A DNA stretch of 64,000 bases from Kaistia algarum (GCF_026343945.1 NZ_JAPKNJ010000001.1:2480001-2544000); one strand, 5' to 3'; shown: positions 52,171 through 62,116, counted from the first letter of the stretch. Notes: generated by a model from the letters alone, not told the origin. Numbers and translations: made by a program.

Positions 52171-52368
52171 TCACAGCAGATAGTCGAGCCACAGTTTCTT
52201 GTCGGGCTTCAGCGGCTGCGAGGTGTCGACCTTCTGGCCGGCTTTCGCCGCTTCGGCGGCCATGGTGGCCTGAACGCCGCCGGGCGGCGGCTCGGGCGGA
52301 CCCTTGACGCCGCAGCCGGCGAGAGCAAGGGCGGCGAGGACGAGGGCAAGGCGGGTCGCGGCGGCCAA
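52171..52368 (-). CDS. lptM: Small lipoprotein, LptM-like
   Basis: 65 residues. Signal sequence LALVLAALALAGC with lipobox LAGC, then GVKGPPEPPPG and a polar tail ending LKPDKKLWLDYLL. Size, the GxKGPxxPP start of the mature part and the position between argH and lysA match the LptM/YifL lipoprotein that assists LptD maturation. TTG 52368 is chosen, with GAGGAG nine bases upstream; in-frame ATGs at 52410/52407 have no ribosome site. Confidence 0.82.
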   Translation of the reverse strand: MAAATRLALVLAALALAGCGVKGPPEPPPGGVQATMAAEAAKAGQKVDTSQPLKPDKKLWLDYLL

Positions 52369-52429
52369 GATCGGCAACTCCTCAGGCTCTTCGGTGCGGC
52401 GGTGCATCATATCCGATCGTCATGCGGCG

Positions 52430-53839
52430 TCACCCCCGTTCCGTGCGCCGCGACGCTTCTCTTGCCAGCGCGCGTTGCCAGCGCTTTGCCTGCGAGCGGA
52501 CGTTCTTCGGCGATGTTCCGCCATAGCTGGTACGGCTCTTCACGGATTTGTCGACCGTCAGGACCGAATAGACCGCGTCGGTGATCGCCGGGTGCACCGA
52601 ACGCATGTCGTCCAGCGGCACGCGCGACAGCTCGACGCCGCGTTCGGCTGCGATCGCCACGATACGGCCGGTCACGTGATGGGCATCGCGGAAGGGCAGC
52701 CCGGCCACGCGAACCAGCCAATCCGCGAGATCCGTCGCTGTCGAGAATCCAGAGCCGGCTGCCTTCTTCAGGGTCGCCGCTTCCGGCTCCATGTCGAGCA
52801 CCATGCCGGTCGTCGCGGCGATGGCGAGCTCCAGGCTTTCGAACGCATCGAAGGCCTGTTCCTTGTCTTCCTGCATATCCTTTTGATAGGCGAGCGGCAG
52901 GCCCTTCATGACGATCATAAGCGCCGTCTGCGCCCCGATGATGCGCCCCGTCTTGGCCCGGACCAGCTCAGCCGCATCGGGATTGCGCTTCTGCGGCATG
53001 ATCGACGAGCCGGTGGTGAACTTGTCGGAAAGCTTGATGAAGCGGAACTGCGCCGACGACCAGATCACGATCTCCTCGGCGAACCGGGAGAGATGAATGG
53101 CGCAGAGGCTGGCGGCGGCCAGCGTCTCGATGACGAAATCGCGGTCGGAGACGCTGTCGAGCGAATTGGCGGTCGGGCGGTCGAAGCCAAGCGCCGCCGA
53201 AGTCGCGAAGCGGTCGATCGGGAACGAAGTCCCAGCCAGAGCCGCCGCGCCGAGCGGGTTCTCGTTGAGGCGCCGCCGCGCATCCTGGAAACGGCCACGA
53301 TCGCGCGCGATCATCTCGACATAGGCGAGCATGTGATGGCCGAAGGTGACAGGCTGCGCGCTCTGGAGATGGGTGAAGCCCGGCATGACCTGACCGGCAT
53401 GGGCGAATGCCTTGTCGGCGAGGGCGACCTGCAGCTGGTGCAGCGAGCCGTCGATGGCGTCGATCGTGTCGCGCACATAGAGCTTGAAGTCGGTCGCGAC
53501 CTGGTCGTTGCGCGAGCGGGCCGTGTGCAGGCGGCCCGCCGGTTCGCCGATCAGCTCCTTCAGGCGCGATTCGATGTTGAGATGGATGTCTTCGAGCGCG
53601 CGCGAGAACTTGAACGTCCCGGCCTCGATTTCTCGCAGGATCGTGTCTAGACCCCCCACGATCTTTTCGGCATCGTCCGCGCCGATGATGCCCTGGCGGG
53701 CGAGCATGGCGGCGTGGGCCTTGGAACCTTCTATGTCCTGGGAATAGAGCTTCTTGTCGAAATCGATCGACGCGTTGATCTCTTCCATGATCGCGGCCGG
53801 ACCTTCCGAGAAGCGGCCGCCCCACATCGAATTGCTCAT
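52430..53839 (-). CDS. argH: Argininosuccinate lyase
   Basis: 469 residues. Fumarase/aspartase superfamily: signature [26 protein letters not shown] and [15 protein letters not shown]. Final step of arginine synthesis, splitting argininosuccinate to arginine and fumarate. ATG 53839 gives [13 protein letters not shown], the normal start. Divergent from tlpA with only 33 bases between the two starts. Confidence 0.97.
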   Translation of the reverse strand: MSNSMWGGRFSEGPAAIMEEINASIDFDKKLYSQDIEGSKAHAAMLARQGIIGADDAEKIVGGLDTILREIEAGTFKFSRALEDIHLNIESRLKELIGEPAGRLHTARSRNDQVATDFKLYVRDTIDAIDGSLHQLQVALADKAFAHAGQVMPGFTHLQSAQPVTFGHHMLAYVEMIARDRGRFQDARRRLNENPLGAAALAGTSFPIDRFATSAALGFDRPTANSLDSVSDRDFVIETLAAASLCAIHLSRFAEEIVIWSSAQFRFIKLSDKFTTGSSIMPQKRNPDAAELVRAKTGRIIGAQTALMIVMKGLPLAYQKDMQEDKEQAFDAFESLELAIAATTGMVLDMEPEAATLKKAAGSGFSTATDLADWLVRVAGLPFRDAHHVTGRIVAIAAERGVELSRVPLDDMRSVHPAITDAVYSVLTVDKSVKSRTSYGGTSPKNVRSQAKRWQRALAREASRRTERG

Positions 53840-53872
53840 GACCCTCGGAAACCTCTTCAAAGGCAGGACGAA

Positions 53873-54550
53873 ATGAACGAAGCGCGCGACATGTCGCGAC
53901 CCCGAAAGACGCGTCTGTGGCCGGTGCTCGTCCTGGCGGCGGTCCTCGGGATCGCGGCCGGGATTGGCGTGCTATACGTGAAGGAAGGCCGGAAAGGCAA
54001 TCTCGGCACCGATGTCGCGGGTGTCGATTGCGCTCCCGCGGTGAAGGCGGCCGGCCTTCTGGCGCCGCTGGCGCGCGGCGAGGTCGCCGCTTTCCAGGTC
54101 GCGACCGAGCCGGTGTCGCTCGCCCATCTCGCCTTCGCCAAGGGCGATGGCAGCGCGGTGACCCTCGCCGAATTCTCCGGCAAGACCGTTCTCCTCAATC
54201 TATGGGCCACGTGGTGCGCGCCCTGCCGCAAGGAAATGCCGGCGCTCGACGCCCTCGAGGCGGCGGAGGGTAGTGCCGATTTCGCGGTCGTGCCGGTCTC
54301 GATCGACACGCAGGGCCCCGAGAAGCCGAAAGCCTTCCTGGCCGAGATCGGCGTCAAGGCGCTGCCGCTCTATGCCGACCCGACGACGAAGATCTTCACC
54401 GGCCTCAAGTCGCAGGCGATGGCCGTCGGCCTGCCGACGACGGTTCTCATCAACGCCAAGGGCTGCGCGCTCGGTGTTATGTCCGGCCCGGCGGAATGGA
54501 ATTCCGAGGATGCGAAAGCGCTGATCGCCGCGGCAAGGAAGAGCGTCTGA
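53873..54550 (+). CDS. tlpA: Thiol:disulfide interchange protein TlpA (thioredoxin-like)
   Basis: 225 residues. N-terminal anchor helix (about 15-36: [21 protein letters not shown]), then a periplasmic thioredoxin domain with active site WCAPC (C115, C118) in [18 protein letters not shown] and the cis-proline region [11 protein letters not shown]. In Rhizobiales TlpA reduces proteins of cytochrome oxidase assembly. AGGA lies five bases before ATG 53873. An additional cysteine at residue 53 and one in INAKGCALG are as in other TlpAs. Confidence 0.93.
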   Translation: MNEARDMSRPRKTRLWPVLVLAAVLGIAAGIGVLYVKEGRKGNLGTDVAGVDCAPAVKAAGLLAPLARGEVAAFQVATEPVSLAHLAFAKGDGSAVTLAEFSGKTVLLNLWATWCAPCRKEMPALDALEAAEGSADFAVVPVSIDTQGPEKPKAFLAEIGVKALPLYADPTTKIFTGLKSQAMAVGLPTTVLINAKGCALGVMSGPAEWNSEDAKALIAAARKSV

Positions 54551-54602
54551 GGGCTCTCGGCGGTTCGGGCAGGTTCAGGCCCTGCTTCCCGGATGAGAAT
54601 CT

Positions 54603-55799
54603 TCAGCCGTCCGTTCCAGCAAGTCGTCGCGGCGGCGTCTGTCGGAGCGCGACGAGCACGATCATGGCGAGGCCGGTGAGAAGCGCCCCGCCCAGCGCAA
54701 GCGGCCATAGCCCGAGCGCAATGAAGGGGGCGATCAGCGCCGTCCCCGCTGCGGCCGTGCCGAGGATGCCGGCGACGACGAGGGCCGCGCCGCGTGAATG
54801 ATCGCCTTCGGCGGCGAGGATTGCCTGGTGGAAACCGATCGGCCCCCGGATGCCGAAGCCGAGATTGACGAAGATCCAGATCGATACGATTACGGCGAGG
54901 CTGGTTCCACCCGTCGCCGCATAGATCAACAGGAGAAGAAACGCCGTTGCCAGAAGCGAGGTGCCGGCGAAAATGATCCGCTCGGTTCCGAAACGATTGG
55001 CCAGACGGCTCGACAAATTGGCGCCGATGATGAAGGCGACGATGCCGACGGCCTGCAGAATGACGAACGCTTCGATTCCCAAGCCGAGCGGACCGGCGAG
55101 GACCGCCGGCGCGCCGAAGACAAACACCAGCAATCCGCCCAGCGCGAAGGACTGGCTGAGCGCGTAGCGCAGGAAATTCCGGTTGCCGAGGATCGTCCAA
55201 TACGTCTGGTTGCTCTGCAACGCTTCCGTGCGGGCTGGCAGTTCTTTGCCAAGCGCCCACAGGACCAGCGTCAAGGCCAGTCCCAGGCCGCCGAGCACGA
55301 AGAACGACACCTCCCATCCGCCCAGCGTCAACAGATAGGCGCCAGCGATGGGCGCCAGCGCCGGCGCCAGGGACTCGATCGAGCCCAGCCGACCGATTGC
55401 GGCGGCCGCTCGGTCATCCGGGAAGATGCCCTTGATGAAGCCGGGGGCGAAGACGGCCGGTCCCGCCCCGAACGCCCCTTGCGCCAATCGCAGCGCGATC
55501 AGTCCCTCCATGGAAGGAGCAAAGGTCGCTGCGATCGATGCCACCGTGAAAAGGCCGAGCGACCAGATCAGCAACCGGCGCGGATCCCGGCGTGCACCGA
55601 GCTCTCCAAAGGCGATGAGGCCGACAAGGGTGCCGAGCGCATAGGCGGCGAGCACCATCTGTGCCTTCTCGACCGAGCTGTCGAAGGCATGCGGCAGGCT
55701 GGGGACGGCCGGCAGCACCAGATCCGTCCCGGCGATGCCGAGCAGGGTCGAAGCGGCGACGAGGCCAAACAGGGCATGGGGATTGAGCTTCCGGGTCAT
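54603..55799 (-). CDS. MFS transporter, Bcr/CflA-like drug exporter
   Basis: 398 residues, twelve predicted transmembrane helices. Motif A-like loop GELGARRDPRRLLIW between helices 2 and 3 and the drug-exporter motif C-like APALAPIAGAYL in helix 5 support a DHA1 proton antiporter of the Bcr/CflA type. Opening LNPHALFGLVAASTLLGIAGTDLVLPAVPSLP fits. Substrate unknown. Confidence 0.88.
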   Translation of the reverse strand: MTRKLNPHALFGLVAASTLLGIAGTDLVLPAVPSLPHAFDSSVEKAQMVLAAYALGTLVGLIAFGELGARRDPRRLLIWSLGLFTVASIAATFAPSMEGLIALRLAQGAFGAGPAVFAPGFIKGIFPDDRAAAAIGRLGSIESLAPALAPIAGAYLLTLGGWEVSFFVLGGLGLALTLVLWALGKELPARTEALQSNQTYWTILGNRNFLRYALSQSFALGGLLVFVFGAPAVLAGPLGLGIEAFVILQAVGIVAFIIGANLSSRLANRFGTERIIFAGTSLLATAFLLLLIYAATGGTSLAVIVSIWIFVNLGFGIRGPIGFHQAILAAEGDHSRGAALVVAGILGTAAAGTALIAPFIALGLWPLALGGALLTGLAMIVLVALRQTPPRRLAGTDG

Positions 55800-55985
55800 G
55801 CCGGGCGTATATCATCGGGGATGGCGAAGCTGAAGCTCGGCCAAGGTGGATCGCGCCCGCCATTTCGTTCGGAAGGCTGCACCTTGGGCATTTGCGGAGC
55901 GTAGCTGCCAGCCCGCTCCCACCCTGCGCTTGAATACGATCTCGGCGAACTTAAGCTAGATAGGCTGGATCAAAAGGAGCATCTC

Positions 55986-56228
55986 GTGCGGGAAGTCGGT
56001 GCCTTCGACGCCAAGAATCGACTTGGTGCTCTGCTGGACCTTGTCGAGGCCGGCGAGGAAGTCGTCATCACGCGGCATGGCAAACCTGTCGCCCGCCTCG
56101 TGTCCGAGGCGGGACGATCCGACCAAGGCAAGGCGCGAGCGGCGGCGGCGCGGATTCTGGAGGCAAGCAAGGGTGTCAGGCTCGGCGGGCTCGAGATTGG
56201 CGATCTGATCGATGAAGGCCGGCGTTGA
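55986..56228 (+). CDS. Type II antitoxin, Phd/YefM family
   Basis: 80 residues. The N-terminal DNA-binding fold is MREVGAFDAKNRLGALLDLV, EAGEEVVITRHGKPVARLV; the C-terminal part (ARILEASKGVRLGGLEIGDLIDEG) would wrap the toxin. GTG start with AGGAG eight bases upstream. It overlaps the start of the damaged PIN-domain toxin gene by 17 bases, so it is now an antitoxin without a working partner. Confidence 0.9.
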   Translation: MREVGAFDAKNRLGALLDLVEAGEEVVITRHGKPVARLVSEAGRSDQGKARAAAARILEASKGVRLGGLEIGDLIDEGRR

Positions 56229-56362
56229 CCTCGTCATTGACGCGTCGCTGATGCTTGCCTGGCATTTCGAGGATGAGCACGAGCGCCGCAGGTTGCCGCG
56301 CGACGCTTGATGACGCACTGGCGCGCGCGGCGCGGAAAGCGGCGGTCGAAGTATTGCCGTAA
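56212..56362 (+). pseudogene. VapC-type PIN-domain toxin, internally deleted
   Basis: From ATG 56212 the frame reads VIDASLMLAWHFEDEHERR, the first strand and first acidic residue of a PIN nuclease, then meets TGA at 56308-56310 after 32 residues. Shifting one frame from about 56298 gives ATLDDALARAARKAAVEVLP and TAA at 56362, the usual C-terminal end of VapC toxins. About 75-80 middle codons, with the remaining catalytic acids, are missing and the two ends are joined out of frame. The toxin is therefore inactive. Confidence 0.85.
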
Positions 56363-56367
56363 CCCGC

Positions 56368-57249
56368 CTACCGCGTCGGGACCGGGACCTCGCCGCGATA
56401 ATCGTAGAAGCCGCGATGGGTCTTGCGGCCGAGCCAGCCGGCTTCGACATATTTCACCAGCAGCGGGCAGGGACGGTATTTCGAATCCGCCAGCCCCTCA
56501 TAGAGCACCTGCATGATCGAGAGGCAGGTATCGAGGCCGATGAAATCGGCGAGCTGCAGCGGTCCCATCGGATGGTTGGCGCCGAGCCGCATCGCAGCGT
56601 CGATCGCCTCGACCGAGCCGACGCCCTCATAGAGGACGTAGATCGCCTCGTTGATCATCGGCAGCAGGATGCGGTTGACGATGAAACCGGGGAAATCCTC
56701 CGAGACGGTGACGGTCTTGCCGAGCGCCGCGACATAGGTCTTCGCCGCGTTGAAGGTCTCATCCTCGGTCGCGATACCGCGGATCAGCTCGACGAGCTGC
56801 ATCACCGGAACCGGATTCATGAAGTGAATGCCGATGAAGCGCTCCGGCCGGTCTGTCGACGAGGCGAGGCGGGTGATCGAGATCGACGAGGTGTTGGTGG
56901 CGAGCATCGCCTCGGGCCGAAGGGCCGGACAGACCGAGGTGAAGATCTTGCGTTTTACCTGTTCGTCCTCGGTCGCCGCCTCGATCACGAGGTCGCAGAC
57001 GCCGAGTTCGTCGACGGTGATGGCGGGCTTGACCCGGGCGAGCGCCGCCTTGCGGTCTTCCTCCGAAATGCGGCCGGAATGAACCTGGCGCGACAGGTTG
57101 CCGTCGATCGTTGCGAGCCCCTTGCGGACCCGCTCCTCGGCGATGTCATAGACATAGACGTCGAAGCCGGCGAGGGCCGTTACATGGGCGATGCCATTGC
57201 CCATCTGCCCGGCGCCGATCACTCCGACCGTCGAAATCGCGCTGCTCAT
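56368..57249 (-). CDS. 3-hydroxybutyryl-CoA dehydrogenase
   Basis: 293 residues. NAD loop GVIGAGQMGNGIAHV (9-23), IEAATEDEQVKRKIF, TNTSSISITRLAS and the catalytic HFMNPVPVM; C-terminal domain DFPGFIVNRILLPMINEAIYV and GANHPMGPLQLADFIGLD. Oxidises (S)-3-hydroxybutyryl-CoA or, in reverse, reduces acetoacetyl-CoA. It lies downstream of etfAB on the same strand, a common grouping (hbdA/fadB-type) with the electron-transfer flavoprotein. Confidence 0.95.
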   Translation of the reverse strand: MSSAISTVGVIGAGQMGNGIAHVTALAGFDVYVYDIAEERVRKGLATIDGNLSRQVHSGRISEEDRKAALARVKPAITVDELGVCDLVIEAATEDEQVKRKIFTSVCPALRPEAMLATNTSSISITRLASSTDRPERFIGIHFMNPVPVMQLVELIRGIATEDETFNAAKTYVAALGKTVTVSEDFPGFIVNRILLPMINEAIYVLYEGVGSVEAIDAAMRLGANHPMGPLQLADFIGLDTCLSIMQVLYEGLADSKYRPCPLLVKYVEAGWLGRKTHRGFYDYRGEVPVPTR

Positions 57250-57336
57250 GGTTCCGACGACCCTCCATCCGCCGTCCTGTCCGGCAAGGACGGCAATCTA
57301 GACCAAAGAACCATGGGCGTCTAAGCGAAAGGCGGA

Positions 57337-58275
57337 CTATCCGTTGCCCAGCGCTTCGACGAGCGCCGGCACCGCGGTGAAGAGATCGTCGACCAGCCCG
57401 AAATCGGCCACCTGGAAGATCGGGGCGTCGCCATCCTTGTTGATCGCGACGATCACCTTCGAGTCCTTCATGCCGGCAAGATGCTGGATGGCACCCGAAA
57501 TGCCGACCGCGACATAGAGATCCGGCGCGACCACCTTGCCGGTCTGGCCGACCTGGAGGTCGTTGCCGGCATAGCCCGCATCGACCGCCGCCCGGGATGC
57601 GCCGATGGCGGCCTTCAGACGATCGGCCAGCGGCACGAGGACTTCCTCGAACTTCGCCGCCGAGCCGAGAGCCCGGCCGCCCGAGACGATGACCCGGGCG
57701 CTTGCCAGTTCCGGTCGCTCCGAGACGGAGAGATCCGCGCCGACGAAGCTGGAAAGATGCGCGTCGCCGGGCGCTCCGACGGTCTCGATCGGCGCCGAGC
57801 CCTCGGCTTCCACCGCCGGGAAGGCCGAGATGCGGACCGTGATGATCTTCTTCGGATCGAGCGAGCGGACCGTCTCGATGGCGTTGCCGGCATAGATCGG
57901 CCGCTCGAAAGTGTCCGCCGACACAACCCTGGTGATGTCGGAGACCTGCATCACGTCGAGCAGGGCGGCGAGCCGCGGCAGTACATTCTTGCCGAAGGAG
58001 GTGGCAGGCGCGACGATGGAATCATAGCCGTCGGCGAGCGATACCAGCAGCCCCGCCACCGGTTCGGCACGCCGATGGGCGAGCGAATCATCGTCGGCGA
58101 GCAGGACCTTGTTGACGCCATGGAGCTTCGCCGCGGCCTCCGCGACGGCGCGGCATCCCTGGCCGGCGACAAGAATGTCCACCGGCGCTCCCAGCGCGGC
58201 GGCGGCGGTCAAGGCGCGCGCGGTCGCCTCGTTGAGGCTCTTGTCGTCATGTTCGGCGAGAAGGAGCGTTGCCAT
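57337..58275 (-). CDS. etfA: Electron transfer flavoprotein subunit alpha
   Basis: 312 residues. N-terminal half forms domain I ([23 protein letters not shown]); the C-terminal FAD domain carries [60 protein letters not shown] and [18 protein letters not shown], all typical EtfA. Carries electrons from acyl-CoA dehydrogenases to ETF-ubiquinone oxidoreductase. Starts one base after the etfB stop. Confidence 0.97.
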   Translation of the reverse strand: MATLLLAEHDDKSLNEATARALTAAAALGAPVDILVAGQGCRAVAEAAAKLHGVNKVLLADDDSLAHRRAEPVAGLLVSLADGYDSIVAPATSFGKNVLPRLAALLDVMQVSDITRVVSADTFERPIYAGNAIETVRSLDPKKIITVRISAFPAVEAEGSAPIETVGAPGDAHLSSFVGADLSVSERPELASARVIVSGGRALGSAAKFEEVLVPLADRLKAAIGASRAAVDAGYAGNDLQVGQTGKVVAPDLYVAVGISGAIQHLAGMKDSKVIVAINKDGDAPIFQVADFGLVDDLFTAVPALVEALGNG

Positions 58276-58276
58276 G

Positions 58277-59026
58277 TCAGAGTACCCCGGCTTCCTTGAG
58301 CTTCGCCACCAGTTCGCTGGCCGACGCGACCTTGAGACCGGCGGTCCGCTTCGGCGGTTCCTCCAGCTTCAGCACTTCCAGCCGCGGCGCGATGTCAACG
58401 CCAAGCGCCTCGGGCGTCGTCTCGTCGAGCGGCTTCTTCTTGGCCTTCATGATGTTGGGCAGCGAGGCGTAGCGCGGCTCGTTGAGGCGCAGATCGGTCG
58501 TCACCACGGCGGGGAGCTTCAGGCGCAGTGTCTCGGCGCCGCCGTCGATCTCGCGCGTGACTTCGACATGGCCATCGGCCAGGACCAGCTTCGAGGCGAA
58601 GGTCGCCTGCGGCCAGCCGAGCAAGGCGGCGAGCATCTGGCCAGTCTGGTTGCTGTCGTCGTCGATCGCCTGCTTGCCCAGTATGACCAGGCCGGGCGCC
58701 TCGTTGGCGATCACGGCCTTCAGCAGCTTGGCGACGGCGAGCGGCTCGACGCGCGGGGCGTCGGTCTTGACCAGAATGCCTCGATCGGCGCCCATGGCGA
58801 GGCCGGTGCGCAGCGTTTCCGCCGATTTTTCGGTGCCGATCGACACGACGACGACTTCGCTGGCGCCGCCTGCCTCCCGAATCCGGAGCGCTTCCTCGAC
58901 GGCGATTTCACAGAACGGGTTCATCGCCATTTTCACATTGGCGAGATCCACGCCCGATCCGTCGGGTTTGACCCGGACCTTCACATTCGCGTCGACGACC
59001 CGCTTCACGGGCACCAAAATCTTCAT
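58277..59026 (-). CDS. etfB: Electron transfer flavoprotein subunit beta
   Basis: 249 residues. [19 protein letters not shown] at the start, [53 protein letters not shown] (AMP-binding region) and [21 protein letters not shown] (the recognition loop that docks dehydrogenases) are all diagnostic for EtfB. Forms the heterodimer with EtfA. Confidence 0.97.
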   Translation of the reverse strand: MKILVPVKRVVDANVKVRVKPDGSGVDLANVKMAMNPFCEIAVEEALRIREAGGASEVVVVSIGTEKSAETLRTGLAMGADRGILVKTDAPRVEPLAVAKLLKAVIANEAPGLVILGKQAIDDDSNQTGQMLAALLGWPQATFASKLVLADGHVEVTREIDGGAETLRLKLPAVVTTDLRLNEPRYASLPNIMKAKKKPLDETTPEALGVDIAPRLEVLKLEEPPKRTAGLKVASASELVAKLKEAGVL

Positions 59027-59124
59027 GGCGACGTGATTCCCCTCGCGCTATCGAGCCATTGCGGCGCGGGACCGTATCGGCGGGTCCTCACCAAGTCAAC
59101 GCGCCGACGGCAGGCCGGAAGGGT

Positions 59125-59844
59125 TCAAATCACGGGTTCGGCGGCGATCAGCTCCGGCTCCTCGCGGGCCAACAACGGCACGCCGCGCCGGCGCATGACG
59201 AGGATCAGCAGGCCGCCCGTCACCAGCCCGCCGAGATGCGCCGCCCAGGAAATCTCGCCCGGTGGCCCGAAGAGAAAATTGTAGATCTGCAGCAGGATCC
59301 AGAAGCCGAGCACCCAGATCGTCCGGAGCCGCAGGGGAATGCGGAACAGGAGCAGGATCCAGATCTTCACCCGCGGATGGAGCAGGAAATAGGCGGCGAT
59401 GACGCCCGCGACGGAACTCGACGCGCCGATCAGTGCCAGGTCCGAGCCTGGCGCGACCGCGACATGGGCGAGGCCGCCGCCGATCGCGCAGAGAAAATAG
59501 AACAGGATGAATCGGTAGTGACCGACCGCATCCTCGACATTGTCGCCGAACACCCAGAGGAACAGCATGTTGCCCGTCAGGTGCCAGATGTCGCCATGGA
59601 GGAAGCTCGATGTGATGAAGGTCAGATATTCCGGTGCATGGAAGACGCCGGGCGTGCGGATATGCACGCCGGTGAGCGTTGAGGGGATAAGTCCGAAGGA
59701 CATCACCGACGCCGCTTCGGCATCGGCGTTGCCACCGCGCTGGTAGAACAGGAAAATCAGCACGTTGATGACGACGATCGCCCGGGTCGCCCAGGGAAAG
59801 CGAATGTATTTCAGCGGGTTCTGGTCGTGCAGCGGAACAAACAT
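59125..59844 (-). CDS. Rhomboid family intramembrane serine protease
   Basis: 239 residues with six to seven transmembrane helices. Loop-1 region HGDIWHLTGNMLFLWVFGDNVED, the nucleophile serine in LIGASSSVAGVIAAYF (GASS instead of the common GASG) and the partner histidine in WAAHLGGLVTGG complete the Ser-His dyad. ATG 59844 (MFVPLHDQNPLKYI) is the conserved start. Upstream of the adenosyltransferase gene's stop by eight bases. Confidence 0.92.
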   Translation of the reverse strand: MFVPLHDQNPLKYIRFPWATRAIVVINVLIFLFYQRGGNADAEAASVMSFGLIPSTLTGVHIRTPGVFHAPEYLTFITSSFLHGDIWHLTGNMLFLWVFGDNVEDAVGHYRFILFYFLCAIGGGLAHVAVAPGSDLALIGASSSVAGVIAAYFLLHPRVKIWILLLFRIPLRLRTIWVLGFWILLQIYNFLFGPPGEISWAAHLGGLVTGGLLILVMRRRGVPLLAREEPELIAAEPVI

Positions 59845-59852
59845 CCGGGCCT

Positions 59853-60425
59853 TCAGCGATTCTGGCCGGGCACCCACAAAATGTCGCCGGCGCCCCGATC
59901 ATTCACGAATCGGGCCGCGACGAAAAGGAAATCCGACAGGCGGTTCATATAGCGGATTGCCGCCGGGTTGGTGGCCTCTCGCGCGGCGAGCTCGACCATC
60001 AGCCGCTCGGCCCGGCGCGCGACGGTGCGGGCGACATGGAGATGGGCTGCCGCCGGGCTGCCGCCAGGCAGAACGAAGGAGCGCAGCGGCTCCAGCGAGG
60101 CGTTGAGCGCGTCGATCTCGCTTTCGATGCGCACCACCTGCGCCTCGATAATGCGCAGCGCCTCGCGCCCGGGCTTCATGCCGGCCTCGGGCAGCGACAG
60201 GTCGGCGCCGAGGTCGAACAGATCGTTCTGGATACGCAGCAGCATGGCGTCGAGCGGATCAAAGCCCGCTGTATGCAGCCGCGCGACGCCGATCACCGAA
60301 TTGGTCTCGTCGACCGTGCCATAGGCGTCGACACGCAGATCGGATTTGGACCGCCGCTCGCCGCTGGCGAGCCCGGTCGTGCCATCGTCTCCCGTCCGCG
60401 TGTAGATCCGATTCAGAACGACCAT
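59853..60425 (-). CDS. ATP:cob(I)alamin adenosyltransferase, PduO type
   Basis: 190 residues. ATP-binding N-terminus RIYTRTGDDGTTGLASG, helix-bundle motifs VDETNSVIGVARLH, LLRIQNDLFDLGADL, and FVLPGGSPAAAHLHVARTVARRAER, which contains the conserved substrate-site arginines. Makes adenosylcobalamin, for example for methylmalonyl-CoA mutase. Co-oriented with rhomboid and the small twin-helix protein, a common Rhizobiales order. Confidence 0.95.
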   Translation of the reverse strand: MVVLNRIYTRTGDDGTTGLASGERRSKSDLRVDAYGTVDETNSVIGVARLHTAGFDPLDAMLLRIQNDLFDLGADLSLPEAGMKPGREALRIIEAQVVRIESEIDALNASLEPLRSFVLPGGSPAAAHLHVARTVARRAERLMVELAAREATNPAAIRYMNRLSDFLFVAARFVNDRGAGDILWVPGQNR

Positions 60426-60432
60426 GAAAGCC

Positions 60433-60624
60433 TCAACGGGAGGAGAAGTAGAGCGCGAGCATCATAACCACGACAGCCACGAATTGCAGCAAGACGCGCA
60501 TCTGCATCAGTCGCTGCGATCGGTCGGGGGAGCCGCCACGCAGCATGTTGAAGAGGCCCAGGAGGAGCACGATCGCCACGGCCCCGAGCGCGATCGGTAT
60601 GAGGAAATGGAAAATGCCGGTCAT
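60433..60624 (-). CDS. Small twin-transmembrane protein (HIG1-like)
   Basis: 63 residues: two hydrophobic helices (FHFLIPIALGAVAIVLLLGLF and VLLQFVAVVVMMLALYF) joined by a basic loop with LRGGSPDRSQRLMQMRV. This pattern matches the bacterial twin-TM/HIG1-domain proteins that associate with respiratory oxidases in other systems. ATG 60624 is used; an earlier in-frame ATG would add 17 polar residues. It ends eight bases before the adenosyltransferase start. Confidence 0.85.
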   Translation of the reverse strand: MTGIFHFLIPIALGAVAIVLLLGLFNMLRGGSPDRSQRLMQMRVLLQFVAVVVMMLALYFSSR

Positions 60625-60726
60625 CGTGTTGCCGTCCTGCAAATGTGAACGGATCCATCCTAGTCCCGAAGCCATTGCGAGCGCGCCCTGCGAACTGACG
60701 CATGGGCGCGCAGGAGTCCTTCCGGC

Positions 60727-61227
60727 CTATCCGTTCAACACCCAGATGGCGGCGTTAAGCACGGAGGCAAAGCTCACCCACGCGAGATAGGGCGCGAGCA
60801 GCCAGGCGGAGAGGCGATCAATGCGGGCGAAGAGGACGATGGTTGCGACGATGGCAGCCAGCAGCGCCAGGATCACGACAAGGCCGCCTCCGGGGGAGTG
60901 CCCGGCGAAGAAAGCTGCCGACCAGGCGACATTGAGCACAAGCTGCACCGCGAATATGGCTGCGGCCCGGCTTCGCACCGTGCCACGCGACCGTGTCCAG
61001 ACCCGGCAGATCGCAACCGCCATCAGCACATAGATCAGCGTCCAGACTGGTCCGAAAATCCAGTTGGGCGGATTGAAGGATGGCTTGGTCAGTCCGGCAT
61101 ACCAGATTGGAATTTCCGGTACGGTCAGCGCGGATCCGATCGCGGCGGCAGCGAGACAGACGACGAGAGCAATCAGGAGAACGACGAGCGACTCCGGCTT
61201 GCTTCGTCGGGCCATGGTTTCGGTCAT
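60727..61227 (-). CDS. tspO: TspO/MBR family tryptophan-rich sensory protein
   Basis: 166 residues with five transmembrane helices. Conserved WYAGLTKPSFNPPNWIFGPVW after helix 1, then YVLMAVAICRVW, NVAWSAAFFAGHSP and APYLAWVSFASVLNAAIWVLN. Family members bind porphyrins and modulate tetrapyrrole or stress responses. The upstream helix start MTETMARRSKPES is plausible. Confidence 0.93.
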   Translation of the reverse strand: MTETMARRSKPESLVVLLIALVVCLAAAAIGSALTVPEIPIWYAGLTKPSFNPPNWIFGPVWTLIYVLMAVAICRVWTRSRGTVRSRAAAIFAVQLVLNVAWSAAFFAGHSPGGGLVVILALLAAIVATIVLFARIDRLSAWLLAPYLAWVSFASVLNAAIWVLNG

Positions 61228-61282
61228 GCTCGGTATCCTGCCTGCAACAGGCGTTCAACGCGCGGACTTGGCGATCGTTCCC

Positions 61283-62116
61283 TCAGGAATTGCGGGCGAT
61301 CAGCGCGTCGAGGACCCTGTCCGGCAGCCAGCGCTTCAGTAGGGCCGCGCCTTTGGTCAACGTCGTCACGCGATATCTGGTCTTCGGCCGCGGACTGTCG
61401 AGGGCATGGAGCAGCGCCGCCGTCACTGCCTCGGGACCGAGCTTGAAACGCGAGGGCGCACGCGAGCCGGTAAGCCGCGCCAATTGGCTTTCATAGTCGG
61501 CGCGATGCGGCGACGCGTCGATATCGATCGTCTGCCGAAAATGGACGAGGGCGTTCTCCTGAAAGCGGGTTGCGATCGGGCCGGGTTCGATCAGCGTGAC
61601 ATGGATGCCGGTTCCGGAAAGCTCGAGGCGCAGTGTGTCGGTAAGGCCCTCGAGGGCGTGTTTGGAGCCCACATAGGCGCCGCGATATTTGCCGGCGACG
61701 AAGCCCAATATCGACGAGCACTGCACGATACGGCCGGCGTTCTGGCGTCGCATGACCGGTATGACGCGCCTTGTCAGGGCATGCCAGCCGAAGACATTCG
61801 CCTCGAACTGCCGGCGCAGGAGATTCGTCGTCAGGTCCTCGATCGCTCCGACCTGGCCATAGGCGCCGTTGTTGAAAAGCGCATCGAGCCGGCCGCCGGT
61901 GGCGGTAAGGACCTGATCGGCGGCGGCCTCGATGGAAGCCTCGTCGGCATAATCTAGGAACACCGATTCGATGCCGGCACCGGCCAGGCGGGCCAGATCC
62001 TCGTCCTTGCGCGCCGTGGCAAAGACACGCCAGCCGCGAAGCTTGAGCGTCGCCGCCGCGTTTTCGCCGATGCCGGACGAGGCGCCGGTGATCAGGATCG
62101 TGCGAGGTTCAACCAT
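61283..62116 (-). CDS. Short-chain dehydrogenase/reductase
   Basis: 277 residues, classical SDR: ILITGASSGIGENAA, NNGAYG in place of NNAG, and catalytic Ser-Tyr-Lys in QCSSILGF and YVGSKHALE. The long C-terminal part (SRFKLGPEAVTAALLHALDSPRPKTRYRVT) is like the SDRs annotated as retinol- or hydroxysteroid-dehydrogenase-like. ATG 62116 gives MVEPRTILITG. No pathway context. Confidence 0.9.
   Translation of the reverse strand: MVEPRTILITGASSGIGENAAATLKLRGWRVFATARKDEDLARLAGAGIESVFLDYADEASIEAAADQVLTATGGRLDALFNNGAYGQVGAIEDLTTNLLRRQFEANVFGWHALTRRVIPVMRRQNAGRIVQCSSILGFVAGKYRGAYVGSKHALEGLTDTLRLELSGTGIHVTLIEPGPIATRFQENALVHFRQTIDIDASPHRADYESQLARLTGSRAPSRFKLGPEAVTAALLHALDSPRPKTRYRVTTLTKGAALLKRWLPDRVLDALIARNS

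Noticed and set aside
55821..55904. A 27-codon plus-strand frame between the MFS gene and the antitoxin
   Set aside because: No ribosome site, no recognisable composition, and it overlaps the antisense run of the MFS promoter region.
56212..56310. A 33-codon frame as an intact small toxin
   Set aside because: It is the truncated start of a PIN-domain gene; the matching C-terminus follows out of frame, so it is annotated as a pseudogene.
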